DNA of 64,000 bases from Solenopsis invicta. Its lineage: Eukaryota; Arthropoda; Insecta; Hymenoptera; Formicidae. Location: the NCBI RefSeq assembly GCF_016802725.1, contig NC_052665.1:16498501-16562500 (forward strand). The letters are read 5' to 3'. Each line of letters opens with the position of its first letter. Position 1 is the first letter of the stretch. The notes below the pieces were generated by a model. It saw nothing but the letters and a program-made list of their open reading frames with translations, had not been told where the DNA came from and searched no databases. Shown one piece after another: positions 10,401 to 25,655 of this stretch. The position numbers and the translations under genes are program-made.

Positions 10401-13400
10401 GTTTGTATATACATATCTATTTTGTGTATTTAAAATTACGTCTGTCTTCTTCAGTCAAAGTAATATGTGTTATGTTACAAATATACAAACCTAAAAAGTG
10501 CAAGTAAAAGGACTTATCAAGTATCAAGTACAGATCCAATATCTTTGATACTACAAAATGTGCCGTCACACTTAGAGAAAAAAAATCCAGCAATCTGAAT
10601 ATAGATAAACATAAATTTATGAATAAATAGCACTTCAATTATCAAGTATCGTAAAGTTGTAATAAAAACAATAATAAATTATACGAATTAAAAAAATATA
10701 GTACATTTGTAGTAAATTGTTGGATAAACAATAGAAAAATAGTAACATATATGTAGCTGAGGAATAAATTGAATCGATTAAGATTAAAACTTGGATTCCT
10801 TTGTTCTCACTCTTGGCACTTAGGGTTCTACACTATTACTTTATTGCTATCATAATTATTCCCACCATGTACTTAGTCGGCCGTGCGTGAACTGTAAGAG
10901 AATGTAATTGTTATAACTTGGTCGTATGAAGTTCACATAATTATGTAATTTATAGTTGAAGTGCTATTTTTTTATTATAAATAAATAGTTGCAAAAATAT
11001 TACTGTGGTATGATACAAACTATTTTATAGTTATTACATCATTAAAATTTTAGCTTTAATAACTGTAGAATATTTTATTGAACTATGTTTATTTTCTAAA
11101 ACTGTGTATAGCTTGTATAGCCTAGCATTTTTCTTTTATACTTTTTTATTTTGCCATCACTATGATTGATTCGTGCATCACATGCACGAACAGTGTTTTT
11201 TAAAAAATGTATTCTGTTTCCAAACGGTTGTCAATATCGTCACTCTTCTTTACAAAGCACGTTGTTCGTCTTTGAAAATCTCGCGTTACATGATTTTTCT
11301 AAAATAAAGCATTTGACGTGAAAATATTTTTATTTTATTTAAAAATACATTTATTTTATGAAATAAATAAAATTTGACCTCAAACGGATATAAAAGAACT
11401 AGCTAAATAAAATTTGACATTAAACGGACACACGGAGCATAAATGTTACAAATGTGTCAGGAAATGTTACAAATGGCAAACACAAGTGATAAGTACGATT
11501 TATTTTTCTCTCAAATATTTTTATGAATTTTCCATTGTAAGAGGGTTTTAACTACGTCGCATAATTTTCCGATTATAATTAGAGGTACGTTTGTATAAAT
11601 TGTGATATTGCAAAAACACACAGTGTGTCACACAATAATTAGATCGGACGAGCGAAACTCTTGAATATTCACCGAGTCCTTTAATTTTTTTTTGTCTTTT
11701 GTTATCTTGTAACGCATTTGCATTCGCATTTGCGTCTCATGATCGACCTGCAAAATTCGCGGCGGCGCAATTCTGGCTGAGAACTGATGTTGCTTCAGCT
11801 ATATGAACGTCACGGACGAAGAAATATCTCGTTTTGCGTTTTATTCTGTTATATTTTATGACTTCTATAATACATAATTTTTCGAAATGTCAGTCGGCTC
11901 GGCGCTACGCATAGGCGATCTATCATTTTTTTTTAGTACTTTTACTACTGATTTATCTTATTATTTCCTTGACCGTTTATACGTAAAGAGAGACGAAGTC
12001 CGTGTCATGGCGTGATTTAGCGGATGAGAATAATCTCAAGCTTTCCATTTCGGAGAAAGCATGGACTCTGTAATCGCATGTAGGTCACATAGAAAGGAGA
12101 ATCAATATTTATTTCGTTATGAGATATCATAATCATTCATTATCGCTTAGCGAGAAAGTGTGTCTTCTAGATTGTATTTTTTTTTTAACATTAACGACCG
12201 TACTTATTATTCGTTTCATAGTGTTTTTTTTTCTATTAATGTCGTTGTTATATGCAGAAATTTTATCTTTAATTCTTTTAATAGAGTAAATTATATCTAT
12301 GATTATGTGAAAAAAATTTTTGCACTAATTTTATTTTGATCATGAAAATATTTCCGAAATTGGATAATTTTAATCAAATTTCCAATCGAAAAATTGTTTC
12401 AATTTTAGAACTCTGAAGATCTTTTATTTATTTCTATAACGATAATAACGAACGAATAATATAAAGCTGAAATTGTATGAAAGAGAGATATATTTTGAAC
12501 AGTACCTTGCGTGACTGTGAACATGTTATCGACAGTGGATGTAACAAAGAAATATCTCTCAAGTCAGCATTCGTAGTTACATACTAATCGGGCTGAAGCC
12601 TGCTGACGTTTTATAAGCGGATTAATTACATAGAGAAGGAAACCATATTTAATAAACTGAAGCAGTAGAGTCGTGCAAGCAAGGCGCAAATATCGGAAAT
12701 TCGGCGAGCAGCATGTAATGCATTTAAGTCATAAATTTGTGAGTCACAACTGAACTTGCAGTGATCTTATTATGCTGAATATTAATGTTAACATTAACAA
12801 TAGTTTTTTCGGTGAAAAAGTCTTGGAAATCTTTTGTACAAATATACAAACTATTATAATATATTAATACAACGTTATATCGTACAGTATTATGTTGATA
12901 AAAAATATTAAAAAAAAATCATCCGATAATATTATTCAAAGACACGCGCGAGGTTGATAATTGATCACAGATATAGCGGACTTTGAAAAGTGAATTTTTA
13001 ATGTTAATCAATGTTAATATATTATCGCGCGAAAGACTTTCGAGACTCTCTGAAGGTGCGAGACTAGTTACCCGTTCTTCCTCGTTGAATTAATTTACGA
13101 GGCGCTATAGTTCGCTCGTCGGGGCGGTGACCCCGAAGATAGATACAGCTTTCGTATCGCGAGGAACAAGAGGAAGAAAAAGAAAAAGAAAAGTGGAAGA
13201 GGGCCCAGACTGTTCGCCAAGCAACAGCTGGCCCGTCACATCTCTCGCCGTCACTTCTCGGCCACGTTTCTTCACATACGAGGTGCCGAGAGTTGTTACC
13301 AACCGATTTATCAGAACCGGTCTGTCCTCCCTTCTTGTCTTCCTTTTTTCCTACCGTCGCCGCGCCAAGACCGGTCCAATAGCCCATTTCCCTTTCGTTG

Positions 13401-16400
13401 TTTCTACATTTCTCTCTTCCTCGTGAACACTCGAGATATCGCTCCGTCTTTACCGGTTGCTCGTGCCGCGTTAATGTCTTTGTTACGTTTATCATGCCGA
13501 GTCAAGTTCTTTTTGATAGAGTCAAGTGGAACGAGGATTTTTTTATATTTTTTTTATTGTACTGAACGGGACTAGCAGATACATATTATTGCATTTTGAA
13601 TATAAAACACTATATTTTGTAAATGTGCCATATCAGTTTACTTTCTATTTTTTTTTTTTATTTACAAGTTTACAATTTATTTTTGAGATTCATAAGTTTT
13701 TATTTTTTCTATGGTTTTTAAATATTTTATCATCACTTTTATTTATATATTTTAAAATGTATGATCGTATGTTACTACAAACTTTATTTCAGAATAAAAA
13801 GCTTTGTTTTTTTAAAGCAAGCAATGAAAAAGTGAACTAAATACTGAAAAAAGAAAACAGTATTAATTTTATATTCCAGGAATAATATTTATAACGTGTT
13901 TATTACATTTAATATTGAAATGTTTATTTTAAATTTTATCAATATTGCTATATTTAAAATATAAAAAATTATTATTTGTTATTATGAAAAATTGAAATTA
14001 AATATCTCATTGATGGGGAAAATTAAATTTTGCATTAAGTAGTATATGTAATAATTTAGAGTCAAAGCTATATAAAAATTTCTATATTCTAAATATAGGC
14101 ATAAATAAAGTAGATTATATCTACTCGTTTATAAATACGTATTTGTACTGTCTTATTTGTTTGTTAATTTTAGTCGTTACTGCATCTTAGTAGGTTGCTT
14201 ATCTTATATTTGCGAAATAAGACAAACGCGAAGAGAAGATCGTCGGATCTGCGCATGCTGACCGCCTATGAAGCGTTTCACCAGCGTTATCGATTAAAAT
14301 ATTCTCGAAGGCGAGCTCTCCGCGGCGAACATATTTATGTCCATGATTTCCGCTACTTTGCAGACACACATTTTCTCTGCAAATATGCCGTGACATTTTC
14401 GTTTCGTAATTGGCGTGGATAAGACGATCGTTATTGTAACACATACACACAGAGCTCCTCCTCCCCCTCCCCCCCCCGCATCCACTTTTAAGTACATAAG
14501 ATACCTAGAGCTAAAAGCTAGAAAAGTTTTCCCATTCGCGTCGTAGTCAATGCCGGTAACTTGGACCAATTCGAATCTTCTCGAACCAACGCGATTACGG
14601 AGCTCCGCAAAGTGCGAAGCTACTTTGCGGTATTGTGCAAGTAACACGCGAAGAGAACATAAAATTCTGATCCAAATTCAGCGCTTTCACGAAAGTCGAC
14701 AACAAGATCGTATTTAAACAATTTAGGTCGTTTAATCGCTCTCATAGTAAACTCTGCAGTTCTGTAAAGTGTTATCGCCTCTTAGCAATTCACTCAACAT
14801 TAAAAAAACAAAATTATTTATGTATTGATAAAATAATGTTTATTATTTTATTATTGTATTATATATATTTATAATATTTATGATTGATTTAATACATAAT
14901 ACAAAACTAACAGACTTAATCTACACGTGAGAATTTATATTATTTATTTATAAAATACGACTTTCGTCTCGTAGAATGAAAAATACATGAACAAATGAAG
15001 AAGACAGTTGTGATTTAACTTAGCAATCGTTATTTAATCAACTTCCACGATTAATTTTCGATTTGCTCGTTTCTCCGTTACAGCTGCTTCTTATCGTGGC
15101 CCTGGCGAGGACGAGGACAAGAACTCGTACGCCGCACGAATCGCCTTTACTGGCAATTCCCGTATCTTGGGGCCGATCTGCATAGTTGTGGGCGCCCTTA
15201 TGCTCGCGCTCGGCATACTACTCTGCATGCTCACGAGACGGGCGAGGCGGAGAGAGCGCAGGGTGGGTTTTCATTGCCCACTTCACGGGGATTTCTACCC
15301 TCTGAGTCCGGTCCAAGGTATCAAGATGCTCGGTGAGTCGATTTCAATGTTGTTCGTACGTTGAAAGAAATTTTGCGTAAATAATGGTCTCTAAAATCAA
15401 GATAAAATATATGCGACTGCATATCGTAATTTTTTTCATTTATTCATCTTTAATCGAATAATTCAAATTGCTTAAAAAAATCGACTCCAAATTATTTCAC
15501 GTTATTTTTTATTCTACTTAAATAATCGCCTTGAATTATTTACGTAAAATTGATTTTAAAATTGATTTTTATATAAAACTGTACTTTTAATTTAATTTTT
15601 AATTATCTGCGTATTGTACATTCTTCTACTGCGCTTATTAAAACACCTATTGTTTTCTTTAATACGACGTAATAGAGTTTCTGTATCGACATTTACTTTA
15701 GAATTCAATCCTTTGAAGAATTTTACAATGAAACTCTTTAAAAGATTTAATTTTCTTCTTTGTTGTCTTTATTGTTATCGCAAATACATCGACACGCTTC
15801 TGAGGACTAAGTAAACTATTCTGTGTAAAGTTGCGTGAACAAACCGAAACTTGTTTCATGTTTTCCCTTGCGATATCTCGTGATTGTTCGTCGTGTGCAA
15901 TTATCCCTTTGTCCGCGCGACGGTAAACGCGCCGGTAATTTCGATGATACCCTTTTGAACAGCGCTAGCCGCTAAAATACTTCCCGAGAAAAGATCTCGA
16001 TGCTTTCCAACATCGCCAGTCATTATTCTGTCACGCGATATCATTACGCTTTTTGTAGATGTTCAGTCAAAATTACATTTAAGTGGTACGATCCATTCTT
16101 TGCAAAAAATATGCATCATCAGAGTACATCTACAATAATCTATATTAGAATGTGCGTTGTTGGGGAATAATTGACTGCCGTTCGCCTTATTCAATTTCGT
16201 TTTTACTCTGTCTCTGACAATTATTTCACTTTATCGTATAATTTAATGAAATCTCTATAAATCTTCTAGTGTCGATTCAGTTATATTAGGGGAAAGTCGT
16301 TAAATACGTATCACTCAAGTTATTTTTTATATTTTGCATTTGGTGCTGTTTTGGATGCAAATCAAAATTTGAAATTGTAGCTCGATGTTTCAATCATCTA

Positions 16401-19400
16401 TTATTACATGTTAAGCCTTTTACTATCAATAAATTAATTTGTTACAAGTTTTTCTGTAATATACTGCGAAAGGATTTAGAAAACCGATCGCCTAAGGCGT
16501 ACCTGTGGTCTCTTAAAGCGCATCGTTTTCGAAAAAATATCAAATTTATGAATTAAAAATATAAGGAATTATTATCAAATATTTATTTTATTAATAACTT
16601 ATTGAAATAGCGATTAAATATTCAATAATTAACAAATAATAAAAAGATGAGTATACCGAAACAAAACTAGCTTGCATTTATTTTTGTAAATGACATTTTA
16701 TTTATAACAATTAAATTAGTTTTACTGTTAGTACTTTTTAATCTTGTATTAGTATCATTTCTTTATAGTAAAATTTGTGGTGGTACGAATTAGGAAATTT
16801 GATAGAATTATAAGAATATTGATTTAATTTTTATAATAATCGTAAATATATATACGTAATGAATGTAAAATAATTCTACAACAAGCCTTCTTTTATGGAA
16901 ATATAACAATTCAAAATAAAATTGCATAATTACGTTATTATCAGGTAGAATTGCATAATTACGTTATTATCAGGTAGATAAGTTAATAAAAAATTTACAT
17001 CAGATGTATCTGATTTTTTAAAATGCTGAACACAGCATGCACAAAACAAAATAAAACTTGTTCAATTTTTGTCTACATTACTTATTATATATCTTTTTTT
17101 ACTTTTTATTTTTGTCACTAAATGTTGCTTATATGAAGTAAAAATATAAAATATTGAATAGGTACGCTTCAGGACATCGGTACGCGTTCAGTAACTTTCC
17201 TTTAACTACTTCATATATCGATACTTGATTTAGCTGCTCATAATAACATCTTATGAGCTAATACGGCATTTGTCTTAGGAAACCTATCGGCTTGTGTTAC
17301 TTTGTCGTCGCGAACGTGCCAGTTCGTGCCAATTGCTTCGAATTCAGGACGAGGCTGGATCATGCAGGGCGAGAGGGGATAGGGTAGCTAACTGGATTGT
17401 CGGAATTCAGACTAATACGACTCTATCAGATTATTGCGTGGGTCGATCGCGCGCATCGCGTATGCTACAAGTTTCCGCGTTCGATCGCCAAGAGATCGAA
17501 GAATCGCTTCGCGAATTGTCCGATAACGTATCTTTGACGATAAAGATCGACGATTGTAATTTCAGACCTTAGGCTTGGGAGAATCTCGATAGGCGATAAG
17601 GATATCGAAAGTAACGAAAGTTGCTTAACTCCGAGAGACAGACGGCGTAAAACTCGATGTGAGATATCAGGATCTTAGATTACTGTCGAACAACTTTTAC
17701 GTGCGATTACATATTGATCCCGCGCTGGCGATTATCTTGCGATCGATGGACATTGCGGATTCGAGGGACTAAATTTTTCAAGTCTTGGAAGCTGCGCGGC
17801 GTCAAAAATTCAGGAAACTCCGGAAATTTAGTGCTCATGCTAGTCGCAATTTGACGGAGACACGAACTTCTGTGAGAATTGTTGCTGCAACGCCCGTATG
17901 TGACAGTTGCTGTTGCGGGTAGGAACTCGGCGGAGCAATGGTAATAAAAATTGCAAGGCAGCCAGTCTCTTCGCGTACATATCGGCTAGACATGATGCAA
18001 TCTAATGTTTTGTATGAAGCTTAAAGTGGAATTGTGTGTTACGTGTTTCTATTTAAAAGAAATTTTATTTTATATTATAATATATGATAAAAAAGTAATG
18101 AGAACAAAATATGTTTATTTAAATTATTAAAAAGTTACACAATTATAAATATTATATGATATACACGGAAAGAATGGTTTTGCTAAAGTATCTGAAAATT
18201 TAACTGAATACAAAATTGTAAATAATTTTGTTAGACTGAATTAAAATAATTATGTTGGACGCTCAAGCTGGTTGCTGGAATGTCAAAACTTTTTTTAGCA
18301 GCGTTATTCATGTTTGAGCATCCTTTATAATTATTCTGATGATCCAAAAAAATTATTTTTAAACCTGGCTAAATTTTTAGATAGTTTATAAAACTGTTTT
18401 TTTTTTGTGGGAAACAGATTTCATTTTTATAAAATAAATGTAAGTTTTGATAATGAATATTTCATTAATGCTCTGTAAATCTGAATCGATAAAATCTTAC
18501 TGATTTGCAACTTGTACTTATAATTGATAATTAGTGATTATTTAATGTCTTTCAGTGATTTTGGCTAAGATGAGGATACTCTCAGCGATTGGAATCAGTG
18601 TATTATCACGTGAAACAGTGCATACACAGAAAAAAAATTTATATCAAATCAACAATTCATTGTTTCATATATAAGCGAGAATATAAAATCTTGGAAGAAT
18701 TTATAATCTTAAAGAGACATAATTTGCTTATATGAAGAGAATTTTTCTTTTTATGTAAACAAATTATGTCTCTTTATAAATTCTTCCAAGAAGATTTTAT
18801 ATTCTTGCTTATACATGAAACGATGAATTGTTGATTTGATACTAAATTCTTTTTCTATGTATATCACTGATTGATATAACTATCTTTCAGTGAATAACGA
18901 CTGATAATAAATAACTCTGATTCTGATTTAGAGAGTGGATAAACATACATCTCTCTTTTTCTCAACGATAAAAGGAAATATAATTTCTGTTTAGACTACA
19001 ATTCTCGTTTCCATCAATTTCCTGACACACACATACGTGCGATCTTACTTTAGCTTCAAGGTACTTTTCTCGTTCGTTTCTACACGACGATTTATTCGGG
19101 TCGCAAAGCTCGGAACTCGACTGATTGCCCAGTCGCAATTTCTTTCGCGGCGTAGCACGCAATAAAATCTTATTAGAGCCGAAGGTCGTTTTTGCGTACC
19201 CCTTTGTACGAAATGTTCCGTCGTAACGTGACTCATACTGTAGCTCGTTTACAATCTTTAAGCTTCGTCGATACGTGAAACTTAGGAATTATCACAAAAT
19301 GAACCGATGGTCTGTTTCGCGTGGAGTTTTTATTTTGTGACATATGGCAACTACGAACAACCAAAAATAGATGGGAAATAAACGTGACAATTATCACGAT

Positions 19401-22400
19401 TTTGGTATCCGTCTTCTTTTCGCAACGTGTATGTACACGCAAGTCGTTAAATGCGCGAGATACATACAACCAGTTGTAAATCGTCGACGTAAAGAGGAAT
19501 GCTAAAATTCTGCTAATTGAATGCGCACACTCGAATGCAGCGGAACACGCGATGTCTGTTGCCGGTGATATCCCAGATTTCACGAAGTGCGTCGGCGTTC
19601 GCGCGCGGGTGAGAAGACTGATTATGTTAAGGAAATAAAGTTGTCATTGATGAAATTACAGGCGCGTCGACCTTCGCGTGCTTTACACAGCGTGCGGTTG
19701 TATAATTCTTCCAATGCCGATGTTTTTTTTTTTTTTTACGAGATTTCATTTATTTTTTTTTTTTCCTTGAAGATACCATTCACTTAGGCCCGGTTTTTCA
19801 TTATCCAGTTAACTTATGGTTAAACTTGATGTTTTATCCAATGTGCTTCACCCATGATGATGCCATAGGTAAAGCTCATTGGTTAAAACATCAGGTTAAG
19901 TCTAACCACAAGTTAACCAGGTAATGAAAAACCGGGCCTTAATGTTAAAATTACGATTTCGCTGCAATTTGGAAATTTTAGATTTCCCACGAAGAACTTT
20001 CCGAGACTTCTCTCTCCTTCTCGAATATTTCTCTTTCCCTCTTAATTTGAACGCGCGTGTAATTGTTTCGTTACGTGAAAGAAATAATCACACCGACGCA
20101 CCGGGTGAAAACTCGTTTGCAGAAAAATTCTTGCGGTAACAGCGTCGCGCATGTAAGGGAAAGTTTAGAGGAAGATTGATTTTACGATGCCGAGGGTCGA
20201 TAGTTTCGTTTCTCGTCGCTCGAAAGCCCGGAGAAGAAAAAAAGCTCTTTGCATTTGCTGGGTCGGAGCGTACGCAGTGCGACGCGCGCGTGCTTCACTT
20301 TCAATTCCGTCCATTTTATTTCAGCTCAAGAGTGGATTGCTACTCTTTTTCTCTTTGTGCGTTGGTCGATTCAATCGCGTTTCTTTTCATGCGCCTCGCA
20401 TTCTCCGGCACATCCGGAGCTTCGCGCTGTACGCCACCGAGACATCTCATCGCGTACGCCAAAGGAGCTTAGTCCATTCTATCACGGACGAGTCCTCGTC
20501 TCCCATTTTCTTTCTGGTAAGCGCTTGGATAAAGCCTTTGTGCGAGACTGATCATTTTCCAGCAATTTCTCATACCGATGATAACCGCGATATTCTTGCT
20601 TGAGTATTTGGAGCAGAAACGTGTACATTTTGAAATAATCTTTTCATATGTAATTTTGCAAGAAAATTTATAATTTTTAACTTGCCACAGAAAGAGAATT
20701 AATTATGAGTATTGCTTTAAAATCATTTAATATTATTTTAATATTGTTGCGTGATTATTTTAGTTCATGTTTTATCAAGTTTTATTTTTATTTCGTGAGA
20801 ATAAACGGCTCTGAGCTTTTCATCGTGTTTGATCGAAAATGGACGATAAAGGTAAAACGAGATGATAATATTTTTGTTAAAAGATTAAGAGTTATACGAT
20901 CCTAGCGCAACTCGAAATATAGGATATCTTTCAACGCCACGTAAAACTTTTGTTTAAAAAAGATGAATGTGTTTTTTAAAATGCGTATATTTATTTTTTT
21001 TAAATAAGTCGAAAAAATTACATTGAAAAAGTTGTCAAACTTGGAATGCATTTTTATGAAAACATTTTTCAAAATAGACACGATAACTCAAACATGGTTT
21101 GTTTGATCAATTTGACATTTTAAAGCAATATTTTTAATAACGATTCTTGGAAGCTCTTTTCAATTTTTAATTTGTTTCCTATTTTATATCAGAAATAGAA
21201 GAAAATTTTTGGCGAAAACGCAATTTTCAAAATTAGATTGCAGTTTAGTAGAAATAAAATTAAAATTCTCTGCGTGATTCGAAAATAACAAGTAATGGAA
21301 GCATATTGCTTACTTTTTCATTTCAAATACAATTTATTGAGGTTGAATGAGATATCATGCAGAACTGCAGCTATTATTTAAAGAATATTTATTATTATTA
21401 TTTATTTTTATATTTATTCAAATTTTATATATTACGTTTTTAAATAAATAAAAAGATATATTGTATATTTTTTTTAAATATATTATTTATTTAAATTGAA
21501 ATTTCAAATTGAAGTTTCATATAGTGTTGAAGAATATTCTATTTTCCAATTCGCTGAGATCTTATAATCATTTAAATATTAAACCACCCATGTATAAAAA
21601 GTTAAAATAACGATAATTATTTGAGCATTTTTTTTTATGATTTGAAACTACTATCTAAAATTTAAAAAAAAAAGAAAAAAATTATTCGATCGATCTTTCA
21701 ATAGTTACGATGAACTATTTTCTTTATCAATTTTATGCTGACTGGCGTTTTTAAACGTGAATTATGCGGTAATACTTTCCAAACAAGCACTTAGATCTAC
21801 TTTGTGCGAGGAGTAACTTGAGATACCGCTTTTAGAACCATCGTAATCTCAAGCACGACGAGCACTCGTCGTGCGAAAGCAGAAATCTCGTTCTCCTCGA
21901 CGGCGTGCGGTAATGACAACCGCCGCCGAAGCTCCCACTTTGTGACGAGACGACAAAATGACGTCTGACTCCGCGAAGCGTGGCTAAATACAGCCTGTCT
22001 CGCGGAAGAGGCCGCAAAAAAATGCGGGCGAGGGTCTTGGGGATAGGCAATCAGAGCGATGGCATGGAAAGCGTGACCAGCGACGCGCTTTTAAAATTTC
22101 CGTCCGCGAGTAGCACTAATCCGAATGTGTAATCGAAAATTGGGAAGGAAAACGAAGGAACAAAGGTAGACTCGAGTACTCGACGATGACACGAATCTAA
22201 ATTGCGAAGAGCAGATTTTATAATAAGAGACGAATCTTTATTTTGTCGACGTTTGGATGTATCGGACATATGATTCTCCTGCAAAGTAAATAAAATTTGG
22301 AATTGTGTTAATATTAACACTTCAAATAAATTACATATGAAAGTTTGGTGAATAAAATTATATTTTTATTTAATATTTTTATAGTTTATTTACACTATTA

Positions 22401-25400
22401 AAAATTAAATTATTTTTTACTACGTTAAGAAAAAAATCTCGATTTTTTTGTGTACTTTAAAAATTCAAAATAATTTATACAAAGTTTTATTGTGATTGTC
22501 TGTTTAGTTATTTTGTAAATAAATAAATAGATAAATTTTGTTTATTTTACGTTTAAATGATCTTTGCAGCGCAACGAAACTTTACACAAATTATCTTGAG
22601 AATATTCAAAGTACTCAACTAAAAGAATTCAGATTTTTTTCATTATTTCATTTTTAATTATATTTTTATCAGAGCACACGTCTACTTTTTATTGAAATAA
22701 CATTTTATCCAGATAGAAAATCATTGCCAAATGTTTTTCTACTACTTTGAAATGCAATATAAAACAATCTGTAATTTTTTCATAATTTTCTTAATAAGAA
22801 ATGTCCTGTACATCTTTAAGAACGTAGAAATATCGTGAAAACATACTACATTTTTTTCATCATTGGAACCTTTGAATTAGAAAAAAAACTTTTTAGTGCG
22901 AATATCATAGAGTAATAAACAATTTTTATTAATATTTTTTTATACAAGCTCGAGACCTTCATGTTTTTGATCAGGGAATCGGCTTCACGTTACTAGAACA
23001 TCTGTTGGTGAAATTAGGATCGAAGGAGTTCTGGCGCACTCTGTATATTTTCTCAGATTGTTCGCAAGTTTGCTATCGTCTGCACTAACACGAATATCTC
23101 GAAGTGTTCACGCTTCGACAAATTCATTTCGTCGTTGCCGGAAACTCTCCGTCAATTCGATCTTCGCGTGGCGCAAGCGGAGTATGACTCGACGATAAGT
23201 TCGTACGCAATTTTCCTGCGAGAGCGTCTTCGGCGATGCGTGAAGCCCTGCCCCAAAAGGCACAGGAGGAAAGGAAGAGTTCAAGTACATATCGTGCGCT
23301 TACAGCGATCTCTCCTCCACCGTCATCGCAAACGAAGCGGAAAACCGGCGCGGCTCGTTCGTTGTCGTCGAATCGACTTCGCCTGGCGATCGATTGCGTC
23401 TCGATCTAAATGTAAATTTGCCGCGGCTGCGTGAAGCCCAGTCTTGGTGCATCGCCACGACACGAACGCAAATTGCATAATCGCGACGCGTAATCGTAGA
23501 CAACGTTGTGGAGCGGGAAGACAAAGTGACCGCAAAGTGACAATCCGCAAGTCGCCTCTGTGACGCAATTTCGAATGCACTTTTCATGCGGTAGGATTCA
23601 ATTGTGCGATACACCTGCTGCAAGGTGTTGAAAGGATTCTCATCGGTTCTCATCGTATATGCAGTGTATTCTACCCGGATCATTTATTAGATTTCTGAGA
23701 TTGTTAGAACTCATAGAATTACGCTAAATAAATAAAGTGTTTAATTTTAATATATTAAATTTTGTTATTTTTGTCTCCGTTTTTATACGCTTAAAAATGT
23801 TTTTGTTTTACACGATATGTAAGTTTAAAACACTAGAATGTATAAAACTGAAACATTTTTAGGTATTTAAAAAACGGAGACAAGTAAAACATTTTAATAT
23901 TTTAAAATTAAACACTTTTTTTCGAGCGCAGACTTACGTCGCTTTCAACGTAACATAACTGCAAAATTTTTCGCGAGAACAGTAGTTTCGCCATAGATAA
24001 TATCGTCGGCGAGAATGTAGGCCAATTCTCTTTGTGATCCGGAAATTCTCTTCCGAGCGAAATTCGTTGCCAAGATTCTGAATTTATTTCTTTCGTAGTT
24101 ATTAATTCGCCTGCCGCATTCTCTGCACCGTATTAATTTATATATCTTGCAAAATAAAAAGAAATGGGGTGACTGGAGCTGGCAATAAAAGATGCAGTGC
24201 TATCGTCGGAATATAGGCGAGGCTGCATTAGACGGCGCGGTAGTGATAAGGCCATTGACACGGGTAGCCGAGCCAGCCGGGATCAGCGAGATGGCGAGCG
24301 TCGCTGAACGTCGTCGATGGTGGTTTTAGCAACAGTATTAGCGATCTAGTTTGTACAGGACCCGGCAAACTGGGTCGCGCAGGGTCCATGACATCTGCTG
24401 CCCTCGATCTCGCTCCTCTTTTCCCCTCGTCGTTCGTATCTTGTCGTCCTTCCTGAATGTGGGTTTTCTCCGTTTGAACTCCCTTCTGCCCTGCTCCTCT
24501 TAACGAATACACGACGTCGGATAATGTTGTTATCCGCGCTTCGCCCTCCGCCTAATCGTATTTCGTGTTTTACCGGCGTCCGTGAACGTCACCGAAGATA
24601 AACGCAACGGTTATTATTATCAAGGAAGCTCCGATGGAAAGTGCGCTCTTAAGACTCTCACGAGGATACACAACTCATAAACGACTGATTTGTGATCCTA
24701 TTAGCTCTTAGTTAACTCGTACTCTATAACTTAATACACACGAATCGAGGGAAATAGCATAGAAAATGAAACGAAAGTTGAAACGGTATCTTAAGAACAG
24801 AGATGCTTAAATATAACGTAGATGGAAATTAAATTTGCTTTAGCGGGACTGTAATGCGACTTCGATATATCTCATGCGCGGATAAATAATTTCAGACTAT
24901 AGAGAACCGTCATGGACAGGTGGAGATCGCTAATATTGAATCAAATGGACAGGTTAATTCAAGACCGAAAGCTATTAGATAATTAACTTCTCTTAGGCTT
25001 ATTAACCCTTTTGTTTTTATTGCGCCGTAAAGTCTCTTCAATTTGCCTTATTCAATTATTAATTATTCAAACGTCAGTCCTTCGGGTTGTTTATTCGAAC
25101 TTAAGAAACGACGAATTTAATGAACTTACGTCATTATTGCCATTAATTTTCGGTAAATTGAATGGCTAGGTTGAGAAATATATAAACTTGAAATGCGCAG
25201 TAATAAAGGAGAACATGAGAAAAAGACGTACAAAGAAACTCTGTTTTTCAAGATGATATATCAGCGTGCACGAATCGTTTCGTAAGCGTCTGGCGCATGG
25301 AAAAAATATCATTCCGTTGTTTCAATATTCAGAAATACATATAATATGCAGGTGCGGGGCACGGACGACGGACGGTGTCCTACAATTTAGACGACAGATG

Positions 25401-25561
25401 TTGCAGCCGTGTTCTCAGGGCCGCGTGTGTATAAGCGTTGCGCGTCGATACAATTTTTTCTCCTATACCTACCTGCGTACCCGCGGCACCCGCGGCACCC
25501 GCCTACGCGAATTACCGTCTGACTTTCTCTGGTTCTTCAAGTATTGAAAGGTTTTCTGTGG

Positions 25562-25655
<94 letters not shown>

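Noticed and set aside
10186..10494. 102-codon forward frame over gene 1 coding exon 1
   Set aside because: It is an alternative frame of the exon. The other frame gives a membrane segment and splices in phase through five exons.
12782..12797. 16-bp perfect palindrome TTAATGTTAACATTAA
   Set aside because: Too short and AT-rich to be notable without a matching binding-site context.
13064..13495. 143-codon minus-strand frame
   Set aside because: It overlaps an open plus-strand frame in a GC-rich intronic island, is low in complexity and has no recognisable domain.
20176..20603. Three overlapping forward frames of up to 138 codons
   Set aside because: All three frames being open at once reflects base composition, and none shows family features.
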